Source of the DNA: Gammaproteobacteria bacterium | GTDB taxonomy: Bacteria; Pseudomonadota; Gammaproteobacteria; Steroidobacterales; JABDKV01 | Reading direction: 5' to 3' | Assembly (NCBI GenBank): GCA_029862165.1 | Contig: JAOTXU010000003.1 | Location: 1 to 64,000, forward strand | Length of the DNA stretch: 64,000 bases | Shown: positions 1 through 8,173 of the stretch, piece by piece | Position numbering within the stretch: position 1 is the first letter of the stretch | How the letters are laid out: each line of letters starts with the position of its first letter | Translations under genes and position numbers: made by a program | The notes under the pieces: model-generated | The model's input: only the letters and a program-made list of their open reading frames with translations | The model's database searches: none | What the model was told of the DNA's origin: nothing

Positions 1-6
1 CGGTCT

Positions 7-31
7 CTCATTGATAAATAAAGCCAGAAAC
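7..31 (+). repeat. Direct repeat copy 1 (att-like, next to tRNA-Phe piece)
   Basis: A 25-bp sequence beginning CTCATTGATAAATAAAG recurs exactly at 5633-5657. In both places it is followed within 6-13 bases by the 3' part of a tRNA-Phe. The paired arrangement resembles the junctions left by elements that integrate into the 3' end of a tRNA gene. No integrase gene is visible nearby, so the mobile-element interpretation is inference. Confidence 0.6.
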
Positions 32-43
32 AACCAACCATGC

Positions 44-90
44 GACTGAAAATCCGCGTGTCGGTGGTTCGATTCCGCCCCTGGCCACCA
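44..90 (+). pseudogene. 3' fragment of tRNA-Phe(GAA)
   Basis: The stretch contains the anticodon region GACTGAAAATC, the T-arm GGTGGTTCGATTCCGCC and the acceptor end CCTGGCCACCA, which together match the 3' half of a gammaproteobacterial tRNA-Phe. The upstream bases do not contain the expected 5' acceptor strand (GGCCAGG) or a D-arm, so this is a fragment and not a working tRNA. It is probably a duplicated attachment-site remnant. A second, interrupted copy lies at 5664-5768. Confidence 0.65.
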
Positions 91-743
91 TTCTTTCAAG
101 GTCCATACCGGTCACATGGTTTACACTTTCTTCCGGACACATCGTTGGGCGGTACGGTTTAAGTGCAAAAAAATGCCCACCCGATTTTTCTGGTGTTAGC
201 GAGGCGATCATGCGGGTTAGCGCAACCCGACAAGGATTCGGCAGACCATACTCCCGATTCTCCAGAGATAGCGCGTGCCACGCGAACAGCTGCTGCGGCA
301 GCCAAACGTGTGCCTTAATTCATGAACGAGCCTCCCAGGCGCGCACTGAAGGTGTATAGGTATCGCCGGGATAGGCTCTGGCGAGCGCCTGGTGCAGTCG
401 CTCGTTGGTAGCAGACAGGCCTGCACGATGTTCTGCTGGCCGTTGTAAACTGTTACGGAAGGAATCGTCGTACTATCCATAGTAAATTTGACCGGGCGGA
501 TAAAACTTTTTATTGGGTGCATGGCTGTTTACGCAGCCGGTGACTGTGCGGCGCGCTGCTATACTTTGGACGGTACGCACTCCTTTTCGGTTTCCATGTT
601 TTTATCGATCTATGGTCTCACTAAACTGGATTTTCACTCGACCCGAACTGTGTGATCCTAACTTCGGCCGCCAACGCACGGCTGGTCTCAATAGGGTCGC
701 GTAATGCACTCTGCCATGCGGCCCAAGGGGGCTCCAACAGATA
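91..743. other. Intergenic stretch without a recognisable gene
   Basis: No convincing coding sequence was found between the tRNA fragment and the TPR protein gene. Short open frames exist on both strands (for example 217-522 on the minus strand), but their translations look like noise and match no family I know. The stretch may hold decayed mobile-element DNA and the promoter of the gene starting at 744. Confidence 0.5.
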
Positions 744-2822
744 GTGGCTGATCAATCTTTTTTCAAAGAGCTTCGCAAGCGCAAGGTCTTTCAGACCGCT
801 GCGATCTATGGCGCGGTCGCCTGGGGCCTGACCGAAGTCATTGTTACGATCGTAGAGCAGCTGTTCTTGCCCACTTGGGTCTCCACATTAGCAGTCATTG
901 TTTTTGTCGTGGGGTTCCCGGTAACCATGTTTCTGGCCTGGACATTCGATATCACATCCGAGGGTATCCAGCGCACCACGATTAGTAGCCGCCGCGGCAA
1001 GGCGAGCATTGCCGCATCGTTGCTACTGCTGATCGCAGGAACAGCGGGGCTGTTTTTTCTTATAAAACCAGCTATCCAGCAAGCCAACAACGTAACTGTT
1101 GCTGCCACTGTTATACCGAATAGTGTCGCGGTACTGCCGTTTGAAAACGTGAGCCGGCTTGCCGACGATTTATATCTAAGCGAGGGTTTGAGCGACGAGT
1201 TACGTGACCAACTCGGCCGGGTGACAGGTCTGCAGATCGCAGCTCGCTCATCGTCGGTCGCGATCAGGAATCAGGCCATTGGTGCGACAACGATGTCGGC
1301 AACTCTCGGAGTCGAATACCTGGTGGAAGGCAGTTTGCGCCGCCGAGGCAATCGGCTAAGTATTTCGGTACAGGTGATAGATGGGGCGACCGGGCTGGCT
1401 GTATGGGCTGACAACTATGAACGCGGACCGCTGGAAATGCTGATTGTGCAACAGGATATCGCACGCGCGGTGCTTAACGTTGTCTATCCGGAGAAGGTGT
1501 CAACGACCCTGCCTGCCCCGACAACGAACGATGCGTCGGCACACGAGTTCATGTTGCTCGCGCGGCACTATGAATACCAGGTTAGGGAGAACCCGGTCGT
1601 CGATTTCGAGCTGCAGCTTAAAGCGATAAACTTCTATCGGCAGGCGGTTGAGGCCGATCCGGACTCGGCCCTTGGCCACAGCCGCCTGGCAGCGGCATTG
1701 ATGTATGCCGGAGATTTTGCCGGCGCCGAAGAGCCTATTGCACGCGCCATGGCAATCAACCCTGAGCTTTCTGACGTGCAAACTACTTTAGGAAATTTCC
1801 TGCATTTCACACTGGGCATTGACGCGGCCTATTCGGCACTTGCCCGCGGGGCCGAACTCGGTCCCAATAACGTCGACGCGTTGTCATCGTATGCGGCGAT
1901 CGCATGGACGCACGAAGGGGCAGAGGTGGCCGAATCGTTATTTCGCCGTGCGATCAGCCTTGATCGGGTGTCGCTTTCACGATATGCAGATCTCGGAAAT
2001 TTTTTCGGCAAGAATGGCTACCGGGAAGACACGTTGGAAGTAGTCGATACGATCGCCGCTACATTTGATACCGTCCGAAGCTACCATGTCATCACACGGT
2101 TACTCGAACTGACCGGTGATGTCGACGAAGCGATCGCCTGGGCTCTCCGGGCGCGCGACCGCGAACCCAATAATCCGGAGACCAGAAGTATTCTGACGGA
2201 GCTCTACGCGGCTATTGGGGATTTCGATACAGCCACTGCGCTAGCAAATGATATTCACATCGGTTTGTTGTTCCAGATGCGCCGCTACGATGAAGTGATA
2301 GACGAAGGAGGAATTTTGCTGCTCGACGAGCCCAATGACGTTTTATTGCGCTACTTGCTCGCGTTCGCCTTTAACGTCACCGGACAGTTTGAGAACGCTT
2401 TGCGAATGCTGGATTCCACCGGCCTGTCTGGCGACTTAGGTGAGACAAAACGTTTCGCTGACGTTGAAGCACTGTTATACCTTGTCGATAGCCTTAACGG
2501 TATCGGCGAAACCGATGCTGCGGACCAGATCGCGCAACAGATCGCCGGGAATCTTACTGCTAATCTTGACTGGTGGACAGATGTGCACCTGGCCTGTGCG
2601 CTTGCGGTGTTAAACCGCGATAATGAAGCACTCAAACACCTGGAAAAGACCAGATCCAGTCCACGCTTGCCGTGGGAATCGATGCTTCGTGATGCACCTT
2701 GTTTTTCGCGTTACCAGGAAAACCCGGATTATCTTGCGCTGCTCGAGTTCTTTGAAACACGTAAAACGCAATTGCGCGAACGGCTACCGGCCACGCTGGC
2801 TAAACACCGCGTCTCTTTGTAG
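744..2822 (+). CDS. Membrane-anchored TolB/FlgO-like and TPR protein
   Basis: The 692-residue protein begins with a short basic segment (SFFKELRKRKVFQ) and has three predicted membrane helices near residues 17-38, 47-68 and 88-108. A TolB/FlgO-like alpha/beta domain follows at about 126-245, recognisable from SVAVLPFENVS, GLSDELRDQL and LVEGSLRRRG. Tetratricopeptide-type helical repeats fill residues 255-680. Related proteins are common in marine gammaproteobacteria, often next to or fused with adenylate-cyclase-type regulators; their substrate is unknown. A GTG start is chosen because the conserved SFFKEL motif sits directly behind it and GGGGGC lies just upstream. Paralogues in this window start at 24846 and 54309. 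The role is probably sensing or scaffolding at the inner membrane. Confidence 0.8.
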   Translation: MADQSFFKELRKRKVFQTAAIYGAVAWGLTEVIVTIVEQLFLPTWVSTLAVIVFVVGFPVTMFLAWTFDITSEGIQRTTISSRRGKASIAASLLLLIAGTAGLFFLIKPAIQQANNVTVAATVIPNSVAVLPFENVSRLADDLYLSEGLSDELRDQLGRVTGLQIAARSSSVAIRNQAIGATTMSATLGVEYLVEGSLRRRGNRLSISVQVIDGATGLAVWADNYERGPLEMLIVQQDIARAVLNVVYPEKVSTTLPAPTTNDASAHEFMLLARHYEYQVRENPVVDFELQLKAINFYRQAVEADPDSALGHSRLAAALMYAGDFAGAEEPIARAMAINPELSDVQTTLGNFLHFTLGIDAAYSALARGAELGPNNVDALSSYAAIAWTHEGAEVAESLFRRAISLDRVSLSRYADLGNFFGKNGYREDTLEVVDTIAATFDTVRSYHVITRLLELTGDVDEAIAWALRARDREPNNPETRSILTELYAAIGDFDTATALANDIHIGLLFQMRRYDEVIDEGGILLLDEPNDVLLRYLLAFAFNVTGQFENALRMLDSTGLSGDLGETKRFADVEALLYLVDSLNGIGETDAADQIAQQIAGNLTANLDWWTDVHLACALAVLNRDNEALKHLEKTRSSPRLPWESMLRDAPCFSRYQENPDYLALLEFFETRKTQLRERLPATLAKHRVSL

Positions 2823-2928
2823 TTGCCGCGTGATAATTGTGGCGATCGAACAGGAATATCCGCTGAGCTGGCAAACGCACGGTTTTTAGCTTGCGGCGAT
2901 CTAATAGAACGAGCCTCGCTATCAGGCT

Positions 2929-3012
2929 GTGAGTCAGGACATCAATAAACGTCGCGTGAAATTACGTGAATGTTTGCTTACTCGCTTGGCGGAGCACGAC
3001 GTCACCCTGTGA
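2929..3012 (+). CDS. Possible 27-residue reading frame, unrecognised
   Basis: A short GTG-initiated frame encodes a basic peptide starting MSQDINKRRVKLREC and ending AEHDVTL. It lies between the TPR gene and the convergent outer-membrane protein gene and ends one base before that gene's stop. There is no clear ribosome-binding site, so it may be a gene fragment or chance. It is reported only because its composition looks protein-like. Confidence 0.15.
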   Translation: MSQDINKRRVKLRECLLTRLAEHDVTL

Positions 3013-3963
3013 CTAGTTTGAACCGGCTGAAAAGAAATGCGTGATGCCAAGCGACCAGGCCAATTCGACAATATTAACCTGTTCCGGATCCAGCATCTTG
3101 AACACGCTGCCGGATAGCTGGTATTTATCATTGATGACCCAGTCGAATCCGAGCCCAGCATTGACGTAATTGTGTTTGATTATTTGATCGTGTCTGTACC
3201 ACCTCTCATCATCGAAAAAGAAGTCTGGTTCCCAATCCCTGGGCAATTCGAGGCCTCTGAAACCCTTCTTGGCGATAATGAAGGCTCTGGGAGCGAAGCG
3301 TGGTGTTACAAAATAGCTAACTGATGCGTTTACAAGAAAATGGCTAACATCGACCCCTAAGTTTTTTTCGGTAAAGACGTACGCAATATCCCAACCAAAA
3401 AGAAATTCTGAGAAAGGCGGGCTGTATGAGAAGGCCACGCCAACAGGAAGATGCCAGATTCCCTTGCCCACTGCGGCATGCGCGTAAAACTGATAATCAT
3501 TGGTTGGGGTTCCGAAAGAAATAAAGGGAATGACCTGTATTGGCCCCTTGTTAGCAATGTAGCTTGCACCAATGTAAAAATCGCCAAAATCAGAATGATA
3601 GTTACCGTCATCAATCAGCGAAAGATCGGGAGGTGTATAAGCCGAAAAGTCGAGCACTGGGTCGTGCACTCCTGGGCCGATATGTCGCCGCTTTACCCAT
3701 GGCAGGCTGCCGGTTACGGTCAAACGATCACTCAACGCGTAGCTAAGGGACAGTAGGACTGTATGACCATCGGTGTGGCCGATATCAAATTCGTCGCTCC
3801 CATCGGCGAATGCTCCCGTACGCAAGTACTGGTATTCGAGCCTCAGGCTGCCATCACCACGCTTCTGTTCGTGCTGTGCGGCAGCGGCGGCGCTCATCAT
3901 CATCAGGGAGATGAATAAACCCGCCGACAACAGTCGGCCCCGTGTTGTCGTAACCCCTAACAT
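3013..3963 (-). CDS. Outer-membrane beta-barrel protein (transporter/phenol MetA-like)
   Basis: The precursor of about 316 residues has a signal peptide ending in a run of alanines (MMMSAAAAAQ). The rest is made of amphipathic strands with aromatic girdle residues, such as LRLEYQYLRTG, HTVLLSLSYALSDRLTVTGSLPW and NAGLGFDWVINDKYQLSGSVF. This layout matches outer-membrane barrels of the transporter/MetA-pathway type (PF13557-like). Their usual proposed role is uptake of small hydrophobic compounds, but no substrate can be inferred here. The start at 3963 is preferred over an ATG 51 bases upstream because AAGGGG sits six bases before it and the signal peptide then has normal length. It is convergent with the TPR gene and stands alone. 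Confidence 0.7.
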   Translation of the reverse strand: MLGVTTTRGRLLSAGLFISLMMMSAAAAAQHEQKRGDGSLRLEYQYLRTGAFADGSDEFDIGHTDGHTVLLSLSYALSDRLTVTGSLPWVKRRHIGPGVHDPVLDFSAYTPPDLSLIDDGNYHSDFGDFYIGASYIANKGPIQVIPFISFGTPTNDYQFYAHAAVGKGIWHLPVGVAFSYSPPFSEFLFGWDIAYVFTEKNLGVDVSHFLVNASVSYFVTPRFAPRAFIIAKKGFRGLELPRDWEPDFFFDDERWYRHDQIIKHNYVNAGLGFDWVINDKYQLSGSVFKMLDPEQVNIVELAWSLGITHFFSAGSN

Positions 3964-4183
3964 CGGCGTCCCCTTATGCCCGTCAGCACTCAAGCCCCTT
4001 TCGTTCATAAGCATCTTGTTTCCAGTCTAGATCATGCTTCGTTGCGGGGCCATAAAAGCTGTTCAACTTGGTGCGGTGCAAGAAATCTGATGGTTAGTCA
4101 AAATACATCTCGGGCGAGCAAGAGTTGGAAAAAAGAGGGACACTGTCATGATGACAATCTGAATACGGGGTAACTTGGGCACG

Positions 4184-4825
4184 ATGAACAAGCCCGCAGT
4201 CGCCGGCCTCGCCCTGGGTATTGTTGCCGGTCTCGCCCTATATAAGGCAGGTCTGGTTCTGGCCGGGCGCACCACGATTGCAACTGCGACACTGGAACTG
4301 CAGCAGCTGCGCTTGGCGGAACTGGAATCCGAGAACCTCAGGCTTGCCGAAGATGTGGAGTTTCTGACCCCACGCGAATCCGGACAGCAGTCACTGGATT
4401 CCGCTGACCCGCCTTACGATGAGCAGGCCGATCCCAGGATCGAATTGGCTGAGGCAAGACAGCGGGCCATGCAGCACAACAAGATCCTGATGGTCACTTT
4501 TGGCGCCAACTGGTGTCAGGATTGCCGTGCCTTGTCTCGAAATCTCAAGGATGCCGAAGTGGCTCGCTATGTTGACGGCGCCTTCGAATTCGTAAACGTC
4601 AACGTCGGCAAGTTCAACCGTAACCTGGAATTGGCCGGCGAGCTGGGGATTTCGCTGCAGCGTGGCATCCCCGTGGCTGTGTTTTACGATGCCGACGGGA
4701 CACTCATCGGAACCACCAATCTGGGCGAGCTCGAGACGTCGCGTCGTTATACGTCAAAACAAATACTCAAGTTCGTACGCGATGTGGTCGAACGTAGCCG
4801 GATCGCCGCTCCGGATGCGCTCTAG
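4184..4825 (+). CDS. Membrane-anchored thioredoxin-like protein
   Basis: The protein of about 213 residues has an N-terminal membrane helix (AGLALGIVAGLALYKAGLVL), a short coiled-coil-like stretch rich in Leu and Glu, then a thioredoxin fold from about residue 83. The active site is ANWCQDCRAL (Cys111 and Cys114). The cis-proline region reads RGIPVAVFYD, and a late strand TLIGTTNLGEL follows. This resembles DsbD-gamma/thioredoxin-7-like periplasmic disulfide reductases. The CQDC centre is compatible with redox activity; the partner is unknown. The ATG at 4184 is preferred over an upstream TTG. A small exported protein with a single Cys follows 116 bp downstream. Confidence 0.8.
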   Translation: MNKPAVAGLALGIVAGLALYKAGLVLAGRTTIATATLELQQLRLAELESENLRLAEDVEFLTPRESGQQSLDSADPPYDEQADPRIELAEARQRAMQHNKILMVTFGANWCQDCRALSRNLKDAEVARYVDGAFEFVNVNVGKFNRNLELAGELGISLQRGIPVAVFYDADGTLIGTTNLGELETSRRYTSKQILKFVRDVVERSRIAAPDAL

Positions 4826-4941
4826 GAAAAATGGTCATGCCTTTAAAAACAACCGCTTATGAGGCCTCGACTTTGCAACCTCCAACTAATGTGCTAAATG
4901 TCTTGTACTTAGGTTAAGAGTCCAGCGACGGGAGTTTCCTC

Positions 4942-5409
4942 ATGAAAGTCCGCACGGCAATTACCGCTATTATCACGGTCGCCGCCGTTACCATTTCAAG
5001 CGCAGCCTTCGCCTGTGGCGAGAGCCTCTACCGTGTGGGAAAGGGCGTCTCGTACCGCGCCTATTCCGCCCCGTTGCCGGCCAATCTGCTCGTCTATGCG
5101 AAGACGGACCAGCAAAAGGAAATTGCCGCGCAACTGGCCAAGGCTGGTCACGGCGTGAGATTGGTCGAAAGCCCGGAGCAGCTAACAACAGAACTCAACA
5201 AAGGTGGATACGATGTTGTGATCGCACCGTTTAGTTCAAGAAGCAATATCGACACGACCAGTGCCACCTATCTGCCGATCGTCGCCAGCGGCACTTCCGA
5301 ACAGAACGAGGCTAAGGGCTTGTACAAGCGATCCGTGACATCGGATGGCGATGTTAAGGAATACCTGAAAGCAATACACCGCGCACTGAAGAAAGCCGCG
5401 AAGGCTTAA
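4942..5409 (+). CDS. Small exported protein of unknown function
   Basis: The 155-residue precursor has a clear signal peptide (MKVRTAITAIITVAAVTISSAAFA). The mature part contains one Cys near its N-terminus and alternating strands and helices (NLLVYAKTDQQKEIAAQLAK, YDVVIAPFSS), which suggest a small alpha/beta fold rather like a receiver or periplasmic-binding lobe. I do not recognise a family. The ribosome-binding site GACGGGAG lies 10 bases before the ATG. It follows the thioredoxin-like gene on the same strand, so the two may work together, but the gap leaves room for a separate promoter. Confidence 0.7.
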   Translation: MKVRTAITAIITVAAVTISSAAFACGESLYRVGKGVSYRAYSAPLPANLLVYAKTDQQKEIAAQLAKAGHGVRLVESPEQLTTELNKGGYDVVIAPFSSRSNIDTTSATYLPIVASGTSEQNEAKGLYKRSVTSDGDVKEYLKAIHRALKKAAKA

Positions 5410-5472
5410 CTACAGTTTATGAAACTATGCCGGGAGCTTTTCCGGTTGTGCTCGACTCATTTTTTCCGAGAA

Positions 5473-5524
5473 CAGGGTGCCGGGCACCGACTCCTTTGAC
5501 AATTTGCCAAAGTGCCGGGTACCT
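5473..5524. repeat. Short inverted-repeat element (GGTGCCGGGCAC type)
   Basis: The element begins GGTGCCGGGCAC and ends GTGCCGGGTACC, giving imperfect 12-base inverted ends (10 of 12 match). CTTTG and CAAAG form an inner pair. It is about 50 bases long with no coding capacity and resembles the small palindromic elements scattered through many gammaproteobacterial genomes. Confidence 0.5.
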
Positions 5525-5561
5525 TAACGCGCGTGCTGCGAGAGTCTTGATATTGCCTGCG

Positions 5562-5657
5562 GGGATTTTGCGGGGATCAGTTATGCACCGTTATGCACAG
5601 TCAGGCACTTACAGCAACGGGCGCCACGATAACTCATTGATAAATAAAGCCAGAAAC
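5562..5657 (+). mobile_element. Remnant junction of an integrative element (att-like)
   Basis: This stretch contains a roughly 60-base block beginning GGGGATTTTGCGGGGATCAG. The block recurs with a few changes at 17013-17076, and in shorter form at 14562-14579. It is followed directly by the 25-bp repeat shared with the left end of the window (5633-5657) and then by a tRNA-Phe 3' piece. Block, repeat and tRNA end together look like the conserved margin of a tRNA-targeting integrative element. No integrase survives. Confidence 0.45.
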
Positions 5658-5663
5658 GTCGAC

Positions 5664-5768
5664 GCAGCGGACTGAAAATCCTCGTGTCGGTGGTTCGATG
5701 CTGTGCTGCACAGGACGCGCGAATGCCGCGGCGCACAGGGATGTGCGAGAGTGACCCCCTGGCCACCA
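5664..5768 (+). pseudogene. tRNA-Phe 3' fragment interrupted by a palindromic insert
   Basis: The first part (5664-5699) matches the anticodon arm and start of the T-arm of tRNA-Phe, and the last bases (to 5768) give the acceptor end CCCCTGGCCACCA. Between them, replacing about four T-stem bases, sit roughly 57 bases containing the hairpin GCACAGGGATGTGC and other GCGC-rich palindromes. The interruption lies exactly in the T-loop/T-stem, so this copy cannot fold as a tRNA. It is a partner of the fragment at 44-90. Confidence 0.55.
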
Positions 5769-5859
5769 ATTTTTGGTAGCTTGGGCGGTTATTGCGTTAA
5801 CGGCCGGGTATTTTCAACGTTCCTTTTTTTATGGAAACCGCCATAACAGATATGATGAC

Positions 5860-6900
5860 TTGATCCAACTCAACCACACATCAACGCATCCAATTCGGCG
5901 CTCTACTTATTCCACGCTGATATTTGCGGCGTTCCTCCCCACGTTGTTCTCCTGTTCTGCTGGGGTACCGCAAAAACCGCCCGAGCAGTCTTCGGCTGTG
6001 AGCCCATTCGCAAAGCTGGTGGATCCCGGCGGCTGCGTCATCGAGCAGATGACCACGGGCAATCATGATGAGTATCAGGTTCAGGGGGCTTCCGCGGATG
6101 GAAAGTCACTTTTAATGGCCGGCAGACTCGAGGGAGCAGCCAGAGACGATCCGGTTTTGCAAGCCCATGAAATAGATCTGGCAACCGGAGAGAAGACGGA
6201 TCTCTCGCACATCTTCGAGAATTCCGGAACATTTTCACCGGATGGCAGATTCATTGTGGTGGCTCAGGAAACCGAGAACGGAAAGACCGACATCTTCGAA
6301 TATGAACGGGCAACCGGCGAACTGCGCTCCGTGGCATCACACGAGGATTGGGACTGGCTGCCGAGCTACTCGCCTGACGGGCGGTTCATCCTGTTCAATT
6401 CCTACCGCGTGGAAGGGCAGTCGGATATTCACTTGTTCGAAAAATCCACCGGAACTTTGAGGCGTCTTACCGAGGACCCCCGCTACGACGCCCACGCGCA
6501 GTTTTCTTCCGACGGGAAACGGATTCTCTATCATCGCCAGCAAGGCACGCGGGACGAGGGTGGGTACATTTTTGATCTGATCGTTTATGACATGGAAACC
6601 GGCCAGAAGACACAGCTGACGGACGCCAACTACGAGGAAAGCTATCCAGCCTGGGCGCCAGACGGCCGTCACATCGTTTACAGTTCCGACATCGGCGGGA
6701 AACACGGGAAGCACAACCTCTACGTTCTGGCCCCGGACGGTGAGACCACGGTCCGCCTGACTGAGGGAGACTGGAAGGACAGTTACGCGTTTTGGAGCCG
6801 GGACGGGAAATTCATTTATTTCAATTCGGACCGGGCAGGTGCAACGAACATCTACCGTATGCTGATGGATGGAGTCGAGTGTGTCAGGGAGGATGTTTGA
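5860..6900 (+). CDS. TolB-like PD40 beta-propeller lipoprotein
   Basis: The protein of about 346 residues has a hydrophobic N-terminus ending in a lipobox (FLPTLFSCSAG), so it is probably lipid-anchored. It then carries repeated PD40/WD40-like units of the TolB type, visible as GTFSPDGRFIVVAQE, PSYSPDGRFILFNSY, AQFSSDGKRILYHRQ, PAWAPDGRHIVYSSD and FWSRDGKFIYFNSD. Together they make a six- or seven-bladed propeller. Such propellers usually bind proteins or oligosaccharides. The start is uncertain: no ATG fits, a TTG at 5860 gives a normal signal peptide, and an upstream TTG at 5773 would add 29 residues. The gene stands alone directly behind the interrupted tRNA piece. Confidence 0.7.
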   Translation: MIQLNHTSTHPIRRSTYSTLIFAAFLPTLFSCSAGVPQKPPEQSSAVSPFAKLVDPGGCVIEQMTTGNHDEYQVQGASADGKSLLMAGRLEGAARDDPVLQAHEIDLATGEKTDLSHIFENSGTFSPDGRFIVVAQETENGKTDIFEYERATGELRSVASHEDWDWLPSYSPDGRFILFNSYRVEGQSDIHLFEKSTGTLRRLTEDPRYDAHAQFSSDGKRILYHRQQGTRDEGGYIFDLIVYDMETGQKTQLTDANYEESYPAWAPDGRHIVYSSDIGGKHGKHNLYVLAPDGETTVRLTEGDWKDSYAFWSRDGKFIYFNSDRAGATNIYRMLMDGVECVREDV

Positions 6901-6987
6901 GTCTGACTCTATTCGCATTGAGTGGCAGTTCGCGCGACATCGCTGCAATTGCTAGGAACGGCCTCGCACGACCCTGATTTTTCGTAG

Positions 6988-8064
6988 TTACAGTGTTGTG
7001 AGCTCTTTGGTGGAGCGGTCGGCGATGCCGAGTGATTCCGGCGTCCGCAAGGCTTCGGCCCTGTAGTCGCGTCCCATCACTATCGAGGCGACGTTAATAA
7101 CTGCGTCTATGCCAGGCGTCGCAACACCGATTTGCTGGCCGAGCTTCGACATAAAAACCAATCCGTAACCGACATCTTCGTTGAGGTAGCGATGATCGAG
7201 CTGCGGCTGGGCACCGATACCCAGAAAGCCCGGTGCCTTGCGATAGGCAGAGCCATAGTTGGCTTCCAGCATGTAGCCCTGACGCATGCCAATCTCGGGA
7301 TCGGGCAGAATGGAAATGCCCAGCTCCTTACCGATAGCGATGCGCTCCTTGTCGAGGGCTTCAATCAGCCGGCCGACCGAATCGCTCACACCTTCTTCGT
7401 AAAACAGGAAATCCCCGCCCGTCATTTCGATGCGGGCGGCGTTACTCAAAGTCACCGCCGGATGAATGATCGGGTTCGCATTCTGTAAGCTCGTTTGCAG
7501 GACGCTCTTTGCCGGTTCCATGCCAGGATAGACGTCGGCGATGAGATCCAGAATGTCGCCGGTATGCTTGCCCGGCAGTGCCGCCAACAAATTACCTGCC
7601 TTGAGTTTCAGGAAAACACGTATCGTGCCCGGTTCGGTTAGCCGTACGGCATAATGTAACGTCGAGGTCTCTGCGACACGGATGGTTTCATCGTTCAGTG
7701 CCAGCCCGGCAGCACGTTTGAAAGCCAACGCGCCGCCACAGGAACCCGGACTGACGATTACCGTTTGTCCAGAACGCAGTTTGCCGGCCACGGCTTCGCC
7801 GAATGGCTCGGTGCTATAGGCCGGGCCGACAACGTAAATCAGCTCAGCGTCCTGCAAAGCTTTGTCAATGTCATGGCCCGAATAGGCAATCGGTCCAAAG
7901 CCGGAGATATCACCCTCTGCGTTGATGCCGCCGTGCTCGGCGATAGTCGCGATGTTGTCCGGAAATTGCTCGAAATCGAACACGCGAACGTCGTGTCCGT
8001 GCGACGCACAATCGAATGCCACGGCAGTGCCGCCAGCACCTGCGCCTAGTACAGTGATTTGCAT
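6988..8064 (-). CDS. Opine dehydrogenase family NAD(P)-dependent oxidoreductase
   Basis: The 358-residue protein begins with a Rossmann motif (ITVLGAGAGGTAVAFD). Its C-terminal half matches the octopine/nopaline dehydrogenase domain (PF02317), with the likely catalytic His201 in NPIIHPAVTLSNAA. Family members reductively condense an amino acid with a 2-oxo acid, or oxidise the product; the actual substrates cannot be read from the sequence. The ATG is preceded by AAGAGG. It is the last of three minus-strand genes (antiporter, SDR, this gene), with a 109-bp gap to the SDR, so co-transcription is possible but not certain. Confidence 0.75.
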   Translation of the reverse strand: MQITVLGAGAGGTAVAFDCASHGHDVRVFDFEQFPDNIATIAEHGGINAEGDISGFGPIAYSGHDIDKALQDAELIYVVGPAYSTEPFGEAVAGKLRSGQTVIVSPGSCGGALAFKRAAGLALNDETIRVAETSTLHYAVRLTEPGTIRVFLKLKAGNLLAALPGKHTGDILDLIADVYPGMEPAKSVLQTSLQNANPIIHPAVTLSNAARIEMTGGDFLFYEEGVSDSVGRLIEALDKERIAIGKELGISILPDPEIGMRQGYMLEANYGSAYRKAPGFLGIGAQPQLDHRYLNEDVGYGLVFMSKLGQQIGVATPGIDAVINVASIVMGRDYRAEALRTPESLGIADRSTKELTTL

Positions 8065-8173
8065 GAGTGCCTCTTGATGTTGTTTCCGACAGGACAGCCG
8101 CTGCCCATTCCCTCAGCCAATGCGCCCTGAGATGTGCCCAAGACACCCACCCCGCCGAAGTGGTGTTCTGAAA

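Noticed and set aside
44..90. Complete tRNA gene
   Set aside because: Only the 3' part is present; the 5' acceptor strand and D-arm are missing at both copies.
217..522. Minus-strand frame of 101 codons near the left edge
   Set aside because: No family features, no ribosome-binding site and an unusual Cys/Arg composition; most likely chance or decayed sequence.
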